Below are positions 33,789 to 45,933 of a stretch of 64,000 nucleotides of DNA, piece after piece (position 1 is the stretch's first letter; each line of letters opens with the position of its first letter). Where the stretch lies: NCBI RefSeq assembly GCF_033473495.1, contig NC_088941.1, forward strand, positions 620,001 to 684,000. The letters are read 5' to 3'. The stretch is from Cercospora beticola (taxonomy: Eukaryota > Ascomycota > Dothideomycetes > Mycosphaerellales > Mycosphaerellaceae). Under the pieces are notes generated by a model that saw nothing but the letters and a program-made list of their open reading frames with translations, had not been told where the DNA came from and did no database searches. Both the position numbers and the translations under genes were made by a program.

Positions 33789-34826
33789 CTATTCTTCAGA
33801 AACAGCAATGCCAGCATCTTCGTTTTCAATGCGCACCTTCCATTCCTCCACATTTTCGCCTCTTTGTGCCATCACATGTGCAACTGTCTCGGAAAAGGTC
33901 TCTCCGTTATTGACGAACCAATCTCCCAGACCTCTGACATGCATCTCAACCTGTGCCTTGAGAGGGCAATTGTCCCGCAGATACAGAATCTGCTCGGGAT
34001 CCATTTTCATCATGTCTTCCACGACATAATAGTGCGAGATGTCATCTCCCCAACCCTCTGCACCAGGTTCGTGGAATCGTGATGGAGAAAGTCGCGATTG
34101 GTAGCGAGAGGAGGCTATTGAGGAGTTGTAGTACCATCCGTCTGGCACGAATGACGATGGCGCTGGAGGGTAGTTTAGGTGGATGTTGAAGAGTAGTTGC
34201 TGGTTGCTGTCGGGAAAGCGCTTGGAGAACTTTTGTCTGATTTTGCCGTTGGAGGGACAGATGTTGTTGGCGATCATGTCCTTGAGAATGTTGTGGACAT
34301 CCATCATTTCTGCAAGCTCGGCGTTTGACCAATTGTGCAAGAGCGCAGCTCGATTGAACACCGTGCCCGGCAAGGTGCGGCACGTACGTACGTGGGCGGC
34401 ATTGTGAAAGGCTTTGTCATACAGCCACAGGCGGTAGATGGCACGTCTCAATTTGTAGCGTTCTGAATCGCTCAACAGCCGACGATTGGCATAGTCTGTT
34501 TTCCACTTCTTGAATGTGTAGATCTCTTCATAGCGCTGTGCGATTCGTCCTGCCTTGACGATCTGACGAAGGAACGCGTCCGAGACGGGGACATCGCGCT
34601 GGGTGTGTGCAGGTTGCGAGTTGTTCTGAGTCAGAACCTGGACCACGTCTTGAATAGGTCCGAACTCGGATTCGACGGCAGCTCGTAGGATGTCGAGCTT
34701 CTTCGATGAGTGGTAGTTGTCGTAGAAGCGACTGTTGGTGGAGGATAGTGCGATGGCAGATGAGATGCTCGGGAGAGACAGAAAGATCTGCGTCAACAGC
34801 TCGCTTGGGAGGTGATCGAAGTGCAT
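33789..34826 (-). CDS. F-box domain protein
   Basis: Intronless, 345 aa from the ATG at 34826; six extra codons before it start at TTG. Residues ~3-40 (FDHLPSELLTQIFLSLPS...) form an F-box, which would bind Skp1 in an SCF ubiquitin ligase. The rest is helical, with charged segments and no known repeat domain. It marks the end of the metabolic cluster. Target unknown. Confidence 0.85.
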   Translation of the reverse strand: MHFDHLPSELLTQIFLSLPSISSAIALSSTNSRFYDNYHSSKKLDILRAAVESEFGPIQDVVQVLTQNNSQPAHTQRDVPVSDAFLRQIVKAGRIAQRYEEIYTFKKWKTDYANRRLLSDSERYKLRRAIYRLWLYDKAFHNAAHVRTCRTLPGTVFNRAALLHNWSNAELAEMMDVHNILKDMIANNICPSNGKIRQKFSKRFPDSNQQLLFNIHLNYPPAPSSFVPDGWYYNSSIASSRYQSRLSPSRFHEPGAEGWGDDISHYYVVEDMMKMDPEQILYLRDNCPLKAQVEMHVRGLGDWFVNNGETFSETVAHVMAQRGENVEEWKVRIENEDAGIAVSEE

Positions 34827-35290
34827 GGTTGCGGTTGTCGACAATAAGCAATCGGTTTTGGCGTGGACTAGCTCCAGTGTCCGATATGCAGGCTTCTTCT
34901 TGTGTTATGTATGGATCTGTTGATCGTGTTTGACGGCGATCGGCTACCAGACGGTCTCGAAAGAGTACGTCCAGTAGTGTAGATATAAATTAGGAGACAA
35001 ACACCCCAATCGCGATGGGGCTATCAAGGTCGGACTGAGATCCATGGATGACACACTCGGATGGCGACGCCGGCCCATGATGGGCGCTCGTGGTGATGTT
35101 GTCCATTGTGCAGTGTGTAGAAGAAGAGGAAGCAGAGCGAGCGAGATGCGAGATGGAGGTCATGTATCAATAACAAGGAGGCTGTCGCTAGCGCGGTGCC
35201 ACGAGGGAAGCTCCCCGGAACTCTCGCCATCCACCCAACTCTCGCGTGTTCGCCTGTTCGCTCCACCGCCTGCGATCATACTGATCGGGC
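34827..35290. promoter_or_regulatory. Divergent promoter of the F-box and 2EXR-like genes
   Basis: About 460 bases between two outward-facing starts, without a supported ORF; both promoters should lie here. Confidence 0.5.
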
Positions 35291-36391
35291 ATGGATCAAG
35301 GCCATTACAATTGCAGAGACTACTACATCTCGCCGCACTTTGCGCCCACCACCGTCGCCAAAACCATCCACACCCGCTCGCCCCTGCTCTTCCGCCATGA
35401 GAGCTTCGACGAACTCGAGCAGCGCTCGCGCAGTCCGCTCAAGACGAGCAGGTTCCCCTTCCTGCGCTTGCCCCTAGAGATCCGGCAAGAGATATACAGC
35501 TATCTTCTCCCGCGCACGATCGAGCATACGAAGCCCAACCCGTTGGCGCAACATGCCCGCAACTTCTCCGCCGTCAAGAAGCGCACCGCTCGTGGCATGA
35601 TCGTACCGCAAAGCGAGCCAGGATATTCAAGAGCGGCGCATATTGTGTGGCAGAGGGGTAATATCCGCCTGCTGTCCGTATGTCGGCAGATGCATGGTGA
35701 GTGTGCAGAGCTGCTGTATGGCAATAGCACATTCCTCCTCTTTGTGACGTACCTGGGCATCTCGTTCCGCTTCAACTGGCTGCTGCTGTCCGGAATGGCG
35801 CCACAGAGAAAGTACGATTTCCTTGAACTTCTCCCTACGAAATACATGGCTTTGGTCAAGCGCGTCGTGGTCAATGTGGATCATGTTGATAGCTACACCG
35901 GCATGATCAAATTCAATGTCAGCGGGAAAGGCTTGACGCATGGCCTGCGAAAGCAGGTCCAGCGTCTTGTGAACGTGCTGCGACCATCTCCGCTTGCCAC
36001 GCCCGAAGTAGCAGACGAAGACGATGATGGCTGGTCCGATATTCGCTCGGAACGGGACCGTCGACTGGCCAAGGTGCACATTCGTGTCTCCAACGGCAAC
36101 GCCGTTCTCGATCAGATCAAGAGCGAGGTTGTACGCAAGCGTGAAGGCGGCATTAGAGTCAATGAGGATCTGGAAGAGATGCTTGAGCCATTTGGCGAGC
36201 TACACGGAGTACGTGAAGTGGAAATAACTGGCGCTGTGACCGACACCTTCGCTGAGAGCCTACGAAAGACCATGATGGACACGACGACAAGGAATGAATC
36301 AGCGACTGTCGCGCGGAGCATACGTGACCTGCATTTGCATCCCTCGCTCGACCCGACATCTGAATTGCATTTGAATGAGCATGAAATTTGA
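35291..36391 (+). CDS. 2EXR/DUF7730-like fungal protein
   Basis: Intronless, 366 aa. The segment FLRLPLEIRQEIYSYLLP (about 57-74) and, ~60 residues later, NIRLLSVCRQMHGECAELLYGNSTF form the two-part F-box-like core seen in large fungal families of uncharacterised proteins (2EXR/DUF7730). An acidic stretch EDDDGW follows at about 240. No function is established for the family; a ubiquitin-ligase adaptor role is only a suggestion from the F-box resemblance. Confidence 0.8.
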   Translation: MDQGHYNCRDYYISPHFAPTTVAKTIHTRSPLLFRHESFDELEQRSRSPLKTSRFPFLRLPLEIRQEIYSYLLPRTIEHTKPNPLAQHARNFSAVKKRTARGMIVPQSEPGYSRAAHIVWQRGNIRLLSVCRQMHGECAELLYGNSTFLLFVTYLGISFRFNWLLLSGMAPQRKYDFLELLPTKYMALVKRVVVNVDHVDSYTGMIKFNVSGKGLTHGLRKQVQRLVNVLRPSPLATPEVADEDDDGWSDIRSERDRRLAKVHIRVSNGNAVLDQIKSEVVRKREGGIRVNEDLEEMLEPFGELHGVREVEITGAVTDTFAESLRKTMMDTTTRNESATVARSIRDLHLHPSLDPTSELHLNEHEI

Positions 36392-36961
36392 TGAATGATG
36401 AGACACGATTATAACGACGCCTGCACGACATGTAGATACTCCAGGCTAGATTCAAAGTACAACTTACTGGCCAATATCAGGTCCATGCGCTCTATTCATG
36501 TGCTTCGTCAGGGCTTGTTGGGCATTGGATACGGATATCAGCCCATGCCGCGACTAGGAAGTACGCGTTACGATAGCACAGACTTCTTAACATGCACCAC
36601 ACCCAAGACCGTCAAGAAAGTGAACACGCAAGGCTGAGGCAGTTGTCAGGCAATTCTGTGCCTAGACTTCATCCACTTTGGCTTGGCGAGCGTCATATCC
36701 CAAGCCTGATTCTCGTCACTACTTGTTTGTGAACCTTATCCGCCCTCGACATCTCACTCGCACGTGGCAGCGCTGCTGGGGTCGAATCACATCTCTTGCT
36801 TTACGTGCAGCACCAAGAAGCAACAATGCTTGGCTCCCAATGGCGTCTCTGCTCGCTCCGAGGAGCAACTGACTTTGGTGATACGTATATAAGTGGTGAC
36901 TGCATGCCACGCACGGCTGAACGGTAGGGCCTTATCGACTTCCATTTGAACGCTCCTTGCG
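36392..36961. other. Intergenic upstream of the NADPH oxidase
   Basis: About 570 bases, no supported ORF. A TATA-type box sits near its right end. Confidence 0.45.
36886..36892 (+). promoter_or_regulatory. TATA box of the NADPH oxidase gene
   Basis: TATATAA about 70-76 bases before the ATG at 36962. Confidence 0.5.
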
Positions 36962-39214
36962 ATGGAAGAGCTAGCACCCGTCATCTCAAAGGACTATCGC
37001 CCACTGACAGACCAGGAAATCGAGGAATTCTTCAAGGCTTTGGACGTCAACAATGATGGTCACGTCAATTTTGCCGAGTTGGAGAGGAAGCTGCACGAAG
37101 TGCATGAAGAGTTAGCACCGAAGCTACAGAAACATCACATTCTACACCCAGCCCGAAGAGACGCAGAAAAGCGCGTCGGACACGATGGAGATGGACTGCA
37201 CGCGTTCCTCTGTCACCTTATGCCAGACTGTGGCGCAAAGCTGAGCAAAGACGAGTTCATCCGACATGTCAAGACGTGGGAAGTGCCGAGTCAGAAACAG
37301 AGCGATTCACAAGAGACCGATAAAGAGGCCAAGCAGGAAGAGAAGAAGCTGCCATTCCGACGACGTCTGCGTGCGTACTGGGCTGTTCATGGTCCCAATA
37401 TCCTCTTCGTGGCATTCGTGGTCGCCTGCATGATCGCGTTCGGTGTATGGCAAATGGTCATATACATTCAGAACCAACCCGCACGACAGGCACTCGGCTG
37501 GGGCGTTATCATGGCCAAAGCGAATGCTGGTGTGCTCTACCCTACATTCGTCTTCATGCTGCTGAGTATGAGCAGACATTTGTCGACTTTCCTGCGTCGC
37601 AGCTTCTGGATCTCCAAAGTTATCAATTGGGATTTGAGTCAGAAGTTCCACATCATCATGAGTATTGCTGGCCTGTTCTTTGCAACGCTGCATGCCATTG
37701 GTCATCTTACTGGTACGTTCCTGTATGGATCGCGACCGGCGCAACAGGACAATCTCGCAGCGATTCTGGGTCCTGAAGCAACGCCAAAACGCTATGTTGA
37801 CTTTGTGCGCACTTTGCCTGGGTGGTCCGGCATCGTTAGTCTTGGCCTCTTCTGGACTATCAGCTTGATGAGTCTGCCAATGATTCGGAACTGGAACTAC
37901 GAAGTTTTTCAGCTGGGCCATTTGCTCATGTTTCCCATGTTTGGGCTACTCGCAGCTCACGGCACAGCTGCATTATTGCAAGCTCCTATGCTGGGCTATT
38001 TTCTGGCATTTCCCGCGCTTCTGGTTATCTTCGAGCGACTGCGACGATTCATTCGTGGCTTCTTGAGCATGCCAGCAAGAATAAAGGTTTTGGACGAAGA
38101 TGCGGTTTGCATCTCGATCAAAACGAAAGACGGATCGGACTGGTCGTCGTATAATGCCGGACAGTACATCTTGTTGCAGGTGCCACAGCTCGCCTTGTTC
38201 CAATGGCATCCGTTTACGATCTCAGCATGCCGTGGCGATGAGATGCAAGTGCACATCAAAGTCGAAGGTGACTGGACAGAGGGACTTCGCGATCTCGGTC
38301 TCAAGCAGTCGAGAATCAAGGTCGGGCTCGATGGGCCATTCGGTGCTCCTGCACAGCGCTTCTACGATTACGACTATTCCATCATTGTTGGAGGTGGAAT
38401 TGGCATCACACCGTTCTCTGCCATCTTGACAGATCTCGAAGAAAGCTTCAAAGAACGCCGCGATCCCTGGGAATCACGACGCAGCTCCACCTCAATGTCC
38501 CGTTCCCTATCACGAGGCGTGGTCCGCTCACGCACCAGCTCCCGCCACGCTTCACGATCCCGCCGCTCCTCCCCAGCATCGACTCCAGTCAAAGAGCGCA
38601 GCGATGACGACGCACCCCTCACCACCGAAGAACCCTCCTCTATAAACCCCAACCCCACCGGCCCTCCCCCTCGCTGCATAAACCCCGACCGCCGCGTCGA
38701 CTTCCACTGGACCGTCCGCGAAAAGAACAATCTCCTCTGGTTCTCCGACCTCCTCAACCGCGCCATAATCGGAGCTGGCCCCCTCGCCCAACAAAACAAA
38801 CTCGACCTCAACATCAACACGCACATCACGGCCAAACGCAAAGACATTTCCGTTCACATTTTCCGCTACATCCTCGATGGCTACCGAACTGAAGCAGCGC
38901 CGTATTCTGCTTTGACGGGTTTGAAACAGCGGAGTCATTTTGGACGACCGGATTTCGATAAGATTTTGGAAAAGCATTTTCAGGATTTGGTGGATGATGG
39001 AGTGAGAGACAAGAAAGTTGGGGTTTTTGTGAGTTCTTCCTTTTCAAAGTTTGGTTTTCAATGTGTGAGATTTTTGTTGCTAATGTGTTGATAGTACTGC
39101 GGAGCACCTGTCGTTGGTGAGATTCTGTCTGATCGATGTCATGAACTTACGGCCAAGGCGCGTGATATGGGGTTGAAGATAAGATATGACTTCCTTATGG
39201 AGGTTTTTGGTTGA
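36962..39214 (+). CDS. EF-hand NADPH oxidase (NoxC-type)
   Basis: Exons 36962-39028 and 39095-39214 give 728 aa. An EF-hand loop at 28-39 (Asp28, Asn30, Asp32, Glu39) suggests Ca2+ control. Six or so membrane helices follow (about 145-360) with paired heme His in QKFHIIMSIAGLFFATLHAIG and LGHLLMFPMFGLLAAHG. FAD site HPFTISA, NADPH site GGGIGITPFSAIL, and the ending FYCGAPVVG restored by the intron. A Ser/Arg-rich insert (about 500-580, many SR/RSR repeats) lies inside the NADPH-binding domain. It makes superoxide by passing electrons from NADPH to O2 across a membrane. NoxC-type enzymes are present only in some filamentous ascomycetes; plant pathogens use Nox signalling for differentiation. 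Confidence 0.93.
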
Positions 39215-39618
39215 TTGTTTTGTGCTTGATTGAGCGAAGGCGTTATGGGGAATGAATGTACGTTAGCGAGGAAACAGGCTGTGGAAGCAGAAGGCGATTG
39301 AAACTGAAGCCATACTATCCGGCCCGAATGATGAGGACGATACAACATCCGGAACGACTGAGTTGGTTCTTCGTGTGAGGCACTTTGATAGGTTGTAATC
39401 AGTAACTAGAAGTTCGATTCTGCACTGGAGTGGAAATATCTCACAACGAAGTTGATCACGTTTGCCAAAAAGAATGCTGAGATTTTGTTTCGAGATCAAG
39501 GCGTGAATCACCGATTAGCCTCCACTGTTGTCTTTACACTGCGTGCTATCATATGCAAGCACCCCTCAAGTTGTAATAACTTCCAGCTTTCACCCAGCCT
39601 TATTTCTACGGCATCTCC
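39215..39618. other. Convergent gap NADPH oxidase / sugar transporter
   Basis: About 400 bases between two gene ends with no supported ORF or RNA. Confidence 0.45.
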
Positions 39619-41449
39619 TTACGCCAACCCCTTCTCCTCCACAACCCTCGTCTCACTCTTACTCCTCTCAACCTCAGCCGCCGCCTCCGCGATACTCAAA
39701 TTCCTCCCATCCTTCTGCACCTCACTAAACTTGATCTCCGGCACAAACTTCGTACTCTCCCAAGCCTTCGACACCCGTGCATAAAGTTCATCAACTTCCT
39801 CAAGCGACAAACCCTTAGTTTCGTAAATACAAAACCAAACGAAAGAGATGCAGACGAAACAGAAAGAACCCCAGATGAAGAAGACTTTGGATTGGAGGTT
39901 TGCGTTTCCGGGGCCGTCGTTGACGAGGTAGGGGGTTGAGTAGGCGATCGCCCAATTGAGGAGCCAGTTGCCTAGTTGTAATAGGTAAGCAAATGTCATC
40001 ACTCACGCTCGAAGCCTTCAGGCCGAAAGGAGTACTTACTAGCCGTCGTAAGCGACAAACACTTTGCTCGAACCTTCAATGGGAAAAGCTCTCCAGTAAC
40101 GACCCAAGCGACCGGACCCCAGGAGGAAGCGAAGAAGAAGATGTAAATGCAAACGAACGCTACAGCCGCGCGCTGAGCAGACAAGTTGTCTTCTGGGGCG
40201 GCCGTTCCAGTAATTGCGACGATGAATTGGCAGATACACATGCCAATAGCTCCCATGAGCAGAAGACCTCTTCGACCCATTTTCTCGACGAGATAGAGAC
40301 CAGGCAGAGTAGAAACGACGTTGACGACGTTAGTGATGACTTGAATCGTAAAGCCACCAGCCTCGAAACCGGCGTTTTCGAAATATTGCGTTCCGTAGTA
40401 GAACTGTCAAAGGTAATCAGCAAAACTCACACACAGAATCTGATGAAATTGAACTCACAATGAAGTTAACACCAGTAAGCTGCTGCAAAGCCTGCAAAGC
40501 ACAACCAGTCGCAAGTCGCTTTCCAATAGAACCCTTCACAATATCCAAATACGAACTCTTACCCAAGCTCAACTCATAATTATGGTTCGCCTGAATCTCA
40601 GATAACTCTTCAATAACAGCCGGGTGATCCGCAGGCAAACGACGAATCTTCGCGAGAGCCGCAGCAGCAGCTTCAGATTTATCCTGTTTGATCAAGAATC
40701 GAGGCGTCTCTGGCAGAATGAACATGCCAACACAGACGATAATTGACCAGGCGAATTGGACCGCGATGGGGATACGATAACTTCCAGAATCGTCGCGGTT
40801 CTTGGTGGCGTAGTTGACGATGGCGGCAAGGAAGAGACCCTGTTCAAGGCGTTAGCCAACCACATCTCCAGTCAATCCCCAGCATCACACCCACAATAGT
40901 AATAGCCCACTGATAAGCCCCCACAATCGTCCCTCGAATCCACTTCGGCGCAGTCTCAGACTGATAAAGCGGAACCATAGCAGAAAGCAAACCCACTCCA
41001 TACCCGGCAAAAAAACGTCCAGCAATGAGCAAAGGCTGCGCAGTAGCCGCGGTTTGCAAAATGACTCCGAGATTGAAAACGATCCCGCAAGAGAAAATCA
41101 ATCCCCAGCGACGACCGAGACGATCGGAGACGGGGGCGGCAGTCAAGGCTCCGAAGAAAGTTCCAGCAGAGAGGATGGAGACGATGAGGGAGTCTTCGCT
41201 GGCGGTGATGCGTTCGTTGTTGCCGGTTCGGAAGGATTCGATGAAGTAGGGCATGGCGAGGATGCCGGAGATTGTGCCGGTCTATATCGTAGTCAGTCTT
41301 CATTCGCGGTTATTTGTGCTCTTGTGAAACGGGATGGCACGTACATCATATCCAAAGAGGACACCACCAAAGGCCACGAACAGGCCGATGACAATAGCGG
41401 GCCATGTCTTGCCAGGCACATCGGCCGGCTTCTTGATCGCAAGACCCAT
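39619..41449 (-). CDS. MFS hexose/sugar transporter
   Basis: Exons 41449-41345, 41281-40889, 40839-40459, 40403-40040 and 39971-39619 give 531 aa. Sugar-porter signatures: FGGVLFGYDTGTISG, SDRLGRRWG, PETPRFLIKQ, QQLTGVNFIFYYGT, MGRRGLLLMG, and the C-terminal YETKGLSLEEVDELY. Twelve helices are expected. It imports a hexose or related sugar by proton symport; the exact sugar cannot be read. The donor after exon 2 is chosen at 40888 because it keeps frame. No link to the cluster is evident. Confidence 0.93.
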
Positions 41450-42552
41450 CTTGTTGTTAACTCTCAATAGAGGCAACAAAAAGGACAACAGCTCGCAAAA
41501 AGCTGATCAGAAGAAGAAGAAAAACCCCGGGAACGAGACAGAAGAGACGTCGCAGATTTATATCGCTCAACAGAAGACGGAACCTACCACTTGTGTGAGC
41601 ACTACACGAGACCACGCAACAGTCCATTGCACGATGGGCAGTGCCCCGGTGCAAGGCGAATCCATGCCAACCTCATGGTCGATCCCCAGAATCACGCCTA
41701 CCAACCTGGTCAACGCTCCGCACAGCTCCACGCTTGCCCCAGCTGTAGGGCTGTCTGGTTGCCGGATGTGCATTGGTGGCCGTACTTTCATACTTTGAGC
41801 TACGCTGGCGCTTCGGCATCTAATGATATGGTGACCACCGGTGAAACCTAACCTTTTCGTCTTGATGAAAGTCTTGGGTGAGCACTGCCAAGCATAATCT
41901 CTCATCTCTTGATCTGATGGCTTCATGTGCAGATGCTTATGTTTCCTCACGTTTTCTTGCTAAATATGCGCAATACTGCAATAAGATGCCATTCCGTTAC
42001 TCTGCATGAACACCTGTTGCTGGATTGTCAGTGGCAGCTCACGAAGTCTTCTCGAACCTTTCTCAGAGCGACTGAGCTGGGTTATCATCGGTGCCAAGCT
42101 CGGAGGTAAAGCTCACACAACTGGGCGTCCTTGGCATGACTGACCTGATGTAGAAAGACGGGCGCAATGTCGGGTTATAGCATGGATTGCAGTGCATAAA
42201 AGAGCGCGACCAGGATGCCAATCGGTCCGTTGATGCATGCTGCGCATTCGATCGCTCTTCTGGATTGTTCGCGTGCATGATCGTGCTGTTCCGTGGCTGT
42301 GAAGGAGTTCATGTGAAGGGCTAAACGATCGAATCTGTCCTATCAGCTTCAGTATCCTGCCTTTGCAGTTGTGTTTAGCATGCCATTAAGTTCTGGCGAC
42401 CGAAGTATGGGACAACGACTGCGTCATCTTTCGTAGCCTATTTTCTTGAAGCGAACTGCAATAGTAAGGTTGTTCGTCAGACGTTATCGATGCATAGTCG
42501 ATCCTACAGGCGAAAGGATGTTGCTGAATGGATCCCATCCTGCCACGTCGGT
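41450..42552. other. Gene-free 1.1 kb stretch
   Basis: Upstream of the sugar transporter and downstream of the C78 peptidase gene, both on the - strand. Several open frames around 41560-41950 lack domains and splice support. Nothing else seen. Confidence 0.45.
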
Positions 42553-44075
42553 TCATGACAGACGAACTGACTGCGACTGAGGACTAGAGCGGGATTAGTG
42601 TAAGCAACAGAGGCAAAAGAATGTACAACTCACATCAAGAGCTCGAACTCGTTCCACCTCTCTAGTGACTGGTCTGATCTCCTGTAGGGCTTCAACAAGT
42701 CCGAGACAGTCGAATGTGCGCGTCGACCTTCGGCGAGCTGGCGCATTGGTTTCGAAGTCTTGAAAGAAGAATCAAAGACCAACAGGTTGCGAGAGCCATT
42801 GCGCTGCCGCTCCAATCCTACGATCGTCATGGAGTGACCGAATCGTTGGAGATAGATGGGAGGAAGCTGCGTGACGTACGATGTGCCATGCACTCGAGCA
42901 CCATCGATCCCGCTCATATAGAAGGCCTCGACGTAGTCAAGGAGGTCGGCCGCTGCAGTTTTGCCGTCATCATTCCCTCCGTTAGAGAAAGTCAGAGCAT
43001 CGACCTTGACGCCAATTTGGGTGAAGAAGGCCAAAGCTTCAGTGGTACCGATCCACTTTCGAGTGTTCAGCACACCACCAGTCTGGACCTTGCCGTAAGT
43101 ACAAATGCCGTTCTCCCACGCGCGTTCGATGACTTCTTGCATTTCAATCACATGCGGCATCCCTTGCGGTCCTTCACGATCCATGTGTTGCACGTATGTC
43201 AGGAGTACCTGGGAGCTCCAGAAGCCGCAGAAGTTGCCCTCGCACTCGATCTTGTGGATGTGCCGCGTACTCGGGTGACAGAGGTAGGTTGCAACAGTAT
43301 CTTTGTCAAGCGCACAAAGGTCTGCGATGGCACGTGGAAGACCTTCTGTCTCGTTCGGGACCACGCGATGCCGATACAGAGCGCCATTGCTGCCAATTCG
43401 TTGCACAGTCTGAGGCTCAGGACCATAGATGAGCGCTTTCCGGACGTTCGAGGGCATAGTCTTCTCGAAAGCATAAGGACCAAGCTCTCGCTTCCCGAGC
43501 CTGCCAGGATTTCGCGGCACTTGTATCGCACGCAAATTGGAGCGAGTGAGTAACGAGGAGGATCCGGAGAAGTAGCTCAAGAGAGTGTTGCTCGTCGACC
43601 TCCGTGCTTCTCTCAGTCTATCAGAGCGAGTGCTGCTACTGGAGTGCCTGTCCTCTTTCTCTTTCGAGCGGCGCTTCTCAGATCTGGGAGAGGACGGCAT
43701 TTCCGAGGTTGAACGATCCGCCGTCTTCTGTGGCCGAGTCGGACTGGGTACTGGACTGACACTTCGACGAGGTGGGAGCGGCGGTGCAAGCTCTTCGCGA
43801 CTCTCCTTGTCGGACAATTCCGCTGCTGCATGGAAGTCCAGATGCTCGTCTATAGCAGACAAGAGCACATACTCTCCACATCCGCGGCGTGTGCACTTCG
43901 TCCATGTGTCGCCTGGCATGGATCCGCTGTCGCGTGCGGTGTTTGCGGAAGAATGTTGCCCTCCATCCTGCACAGCAAACGGCGAGTCTTCTGTGTGGTA
44001 CTCTTCGATATGAAGCTGGATGAAGTACTCGTCGCCATCGATGGAGTTGCAGAATGGACAGCGGATCTTGGCCAT
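42553..44075 (-). CDS. Zinc-finger C78-type peptidase (ZUFSP/Mug105-like deubiquitinase family)
   Basis: Exons 44075-42634 and 42583-42553 give 490 aa; the short last exon (IPQSQSVRLS) follows a GTGAGT donor and a CTCTAG acceptor and is less certain. N-terminal zinc fingers: CPFCNSIDGDEYFIQLHIEEYH (C2H2-like, about 6-27) and CTRRGCGEYV...HLDFH (about 60-82). A basic/Ser-rich linker covers ~95-185. The C-terminal half matches peptidase C78: catalytic Cys in GNFCGFWSSQ, His in FGHSMTIVG, Asp in LLVFDSSF. Animal ZUFSP cuts K63-linked ubiquitin chains in genome maintenance; S. pombe Mug105 is the yeast relative. Function here is inferred from the family. Confidence 0.85.
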
Positions 44076-44618
44076 GTTAGCGATAGGGGTCCCGCGTGGT
44101 GCGATGCTCCGAGGTGGGATGTAGCATAATGCGGTGGTTTGCCGGCAAGTGTTTGTCGTCGTCGGGTGCGCTCATCGGTCAGGCTGCCACTTGCAACTTG
44201 TTCAGCGCATTCGCCACAGCAGGACGCGTCGTCGTGGAAAGCACAGCCCACTCTGTGCAACCTCGCCTGTTTTATTGCTCGTGCTGGCCTGAGGAACTGG
44301 CGCCAAGAGCTGTTCACTCTTGCGATGACTTACCACTTCTACTAACAGGTATAGTGAATAGTGAGACCACTCAACTGAATGTTTTATTGCCTCTCTCTCA
44401 CCGCTCAAAACAGGCTTCACGTTCCCCTCCAACTCGGAGAAGACAGGAACAGACGTTCTCATGACTCAGCAGAACCATTGGGTGCGTCATGCGGGGCTTG
44501 CCGACGCCGACCGAACGCAGCGGTGTTTTTAATTCGCGAGTCACTCTCAATCTTTCCTACTCCTAAAAAATGGCGACTCACGCGATAACTCCAGGACGGA
44601 ACCACTCCGGTCATCAAC
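44076..44618. promoter_or_regulatory. Divergent promoter C78 peptidase / adenylosuccinate synthetase
   Basis: About 540 bases between outward-facing starts; no supported ORF. Confidence 0.5.
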
Positions 44619-45933
44619 ATGGCAACCATCATCCTCGGCGCGCAGTGGGGTGACGAAGGCAAGGGCAAGATTGTCGATGTCATTGCACAAAACGGCGTGC
44701 AGCTGTGCTGCAGGGCTCAAGGTGGTCATAATGCGGGACACACCATTGTGAAGAATGGGAAGAAGTTTGATGTGCACATCTTGCGTAGGTCTACTCTGCA
44801 CACTTGCGCGACTCGATGCTGACAGTCTGATAGCTTCTGGCGTTCTCACAGACGGCTGTGTCAATCTGGTCGGAACTGGATGTGTGGTTCATGTGCCAAA
44901 CTTTTTCAAAGAGATCGAGCAATTGGAAAAAGAAGGAATCAACACCAAAGACCGCATCCTCGTCAGCGATAGATGTCACGTTGATCTCGACTTGCACACC
45001 AAGGTCGATGGTCTGGAAGAGGTTGAGCTCGGCAAGGCGAATATTGGCACAACAGGAAAGGGCATTGGTCCAACATACTCCACCAAGGCCTCCCGCACCG
45101 GTGTCCGCATGGCTGATGTCTTCACCAAAGAGATCTTCGACTCTAAGGTGAAGCATCTGTATAACGGCTACAAGAAGCGTTATGGCGATCTTCTGCAGTA
45201 CGACCCGGAAGAGGAAATTGCTCGCTTCGACAAGTATCGCGAACAGCTCAAGTCGTACGTTGTCGATCAAATACCGCTCATCGATTCTGCGGTCGAAGGC
45301 AATGTCAAGATACTGGTGGAGGGTAGCCAGGCAGCGTTACTGGATCTGGACAACGGCACATACCCATATGTCACGTCTTCCAACACTGGTCTCGGCGGCG
45401 TCATGACTGGTCTGCAACTGAGCCCTCGCAAGATTGACGAGATCATTGGAGTGGTGAAAGCTTACACCACCCGTGTTGGATCAGGACCATTCCCCACAGA
45501 GTTGCAAAATGAGATTGGTGACAAGCTCGTTGACATTGGAAAAGAGTACGGCGTCACCACTGGTCGCAAGAGACGTTGCGGATGGCTCGATCTCGTCGTT
45601 GTCAAATTTTCTCACAGTGTGAACCGATACGATTCGATCAACTTGACCAAACTCGATATCCTGGACGACTTCGACGAGCTCAAGGTGGCCACAGAATACC
45701 ATCACAATGGCCGCAAGCTCAACTCCTTCCCCACCGACCTCAGCATTCTGGAGAAGGTTGACATCACGTATCAGACATTCCCAGGCTGGAAGAGCAACAC
45801 CGTCGGCATCAAAGACTGGAACAAACTGCCTGAAAATGCTCGCAAATACGTTGAGTTCATTGAGAAGTTTGTGGGCGTGCGAGTCAAGTATATCGGCACG
45901 GGACCAGGCAACGAGAACATGATCATACGGTAG
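44619..45933 (+). CDS. ADE12: Adenylosuccinate synthetase
   Basis: Exons 44619-44784 and 44834-45933 give 421 aa. The acceptor at 44833 (TGATAG) restores [29 protein letters not shown] is the GTP-binding P-loop with the catalytic Asp, [10 protein letters not shown] the IMP-binding loop with the catalytic His; [39 protein letters not shown] and [11 protein letters not shown] are all highly conserved. It converts IMP plus aspartate and GTP to adenylosuccinate, the first committed step to AMP. Standard length for fungi; cytosolic. Confidence 0.97.

Noticed and set aside
41560..41950. Small gene upstream of the sugar transporter
   Set aside because: Both strands are open, with no signal peptide, domain or intron evidence.
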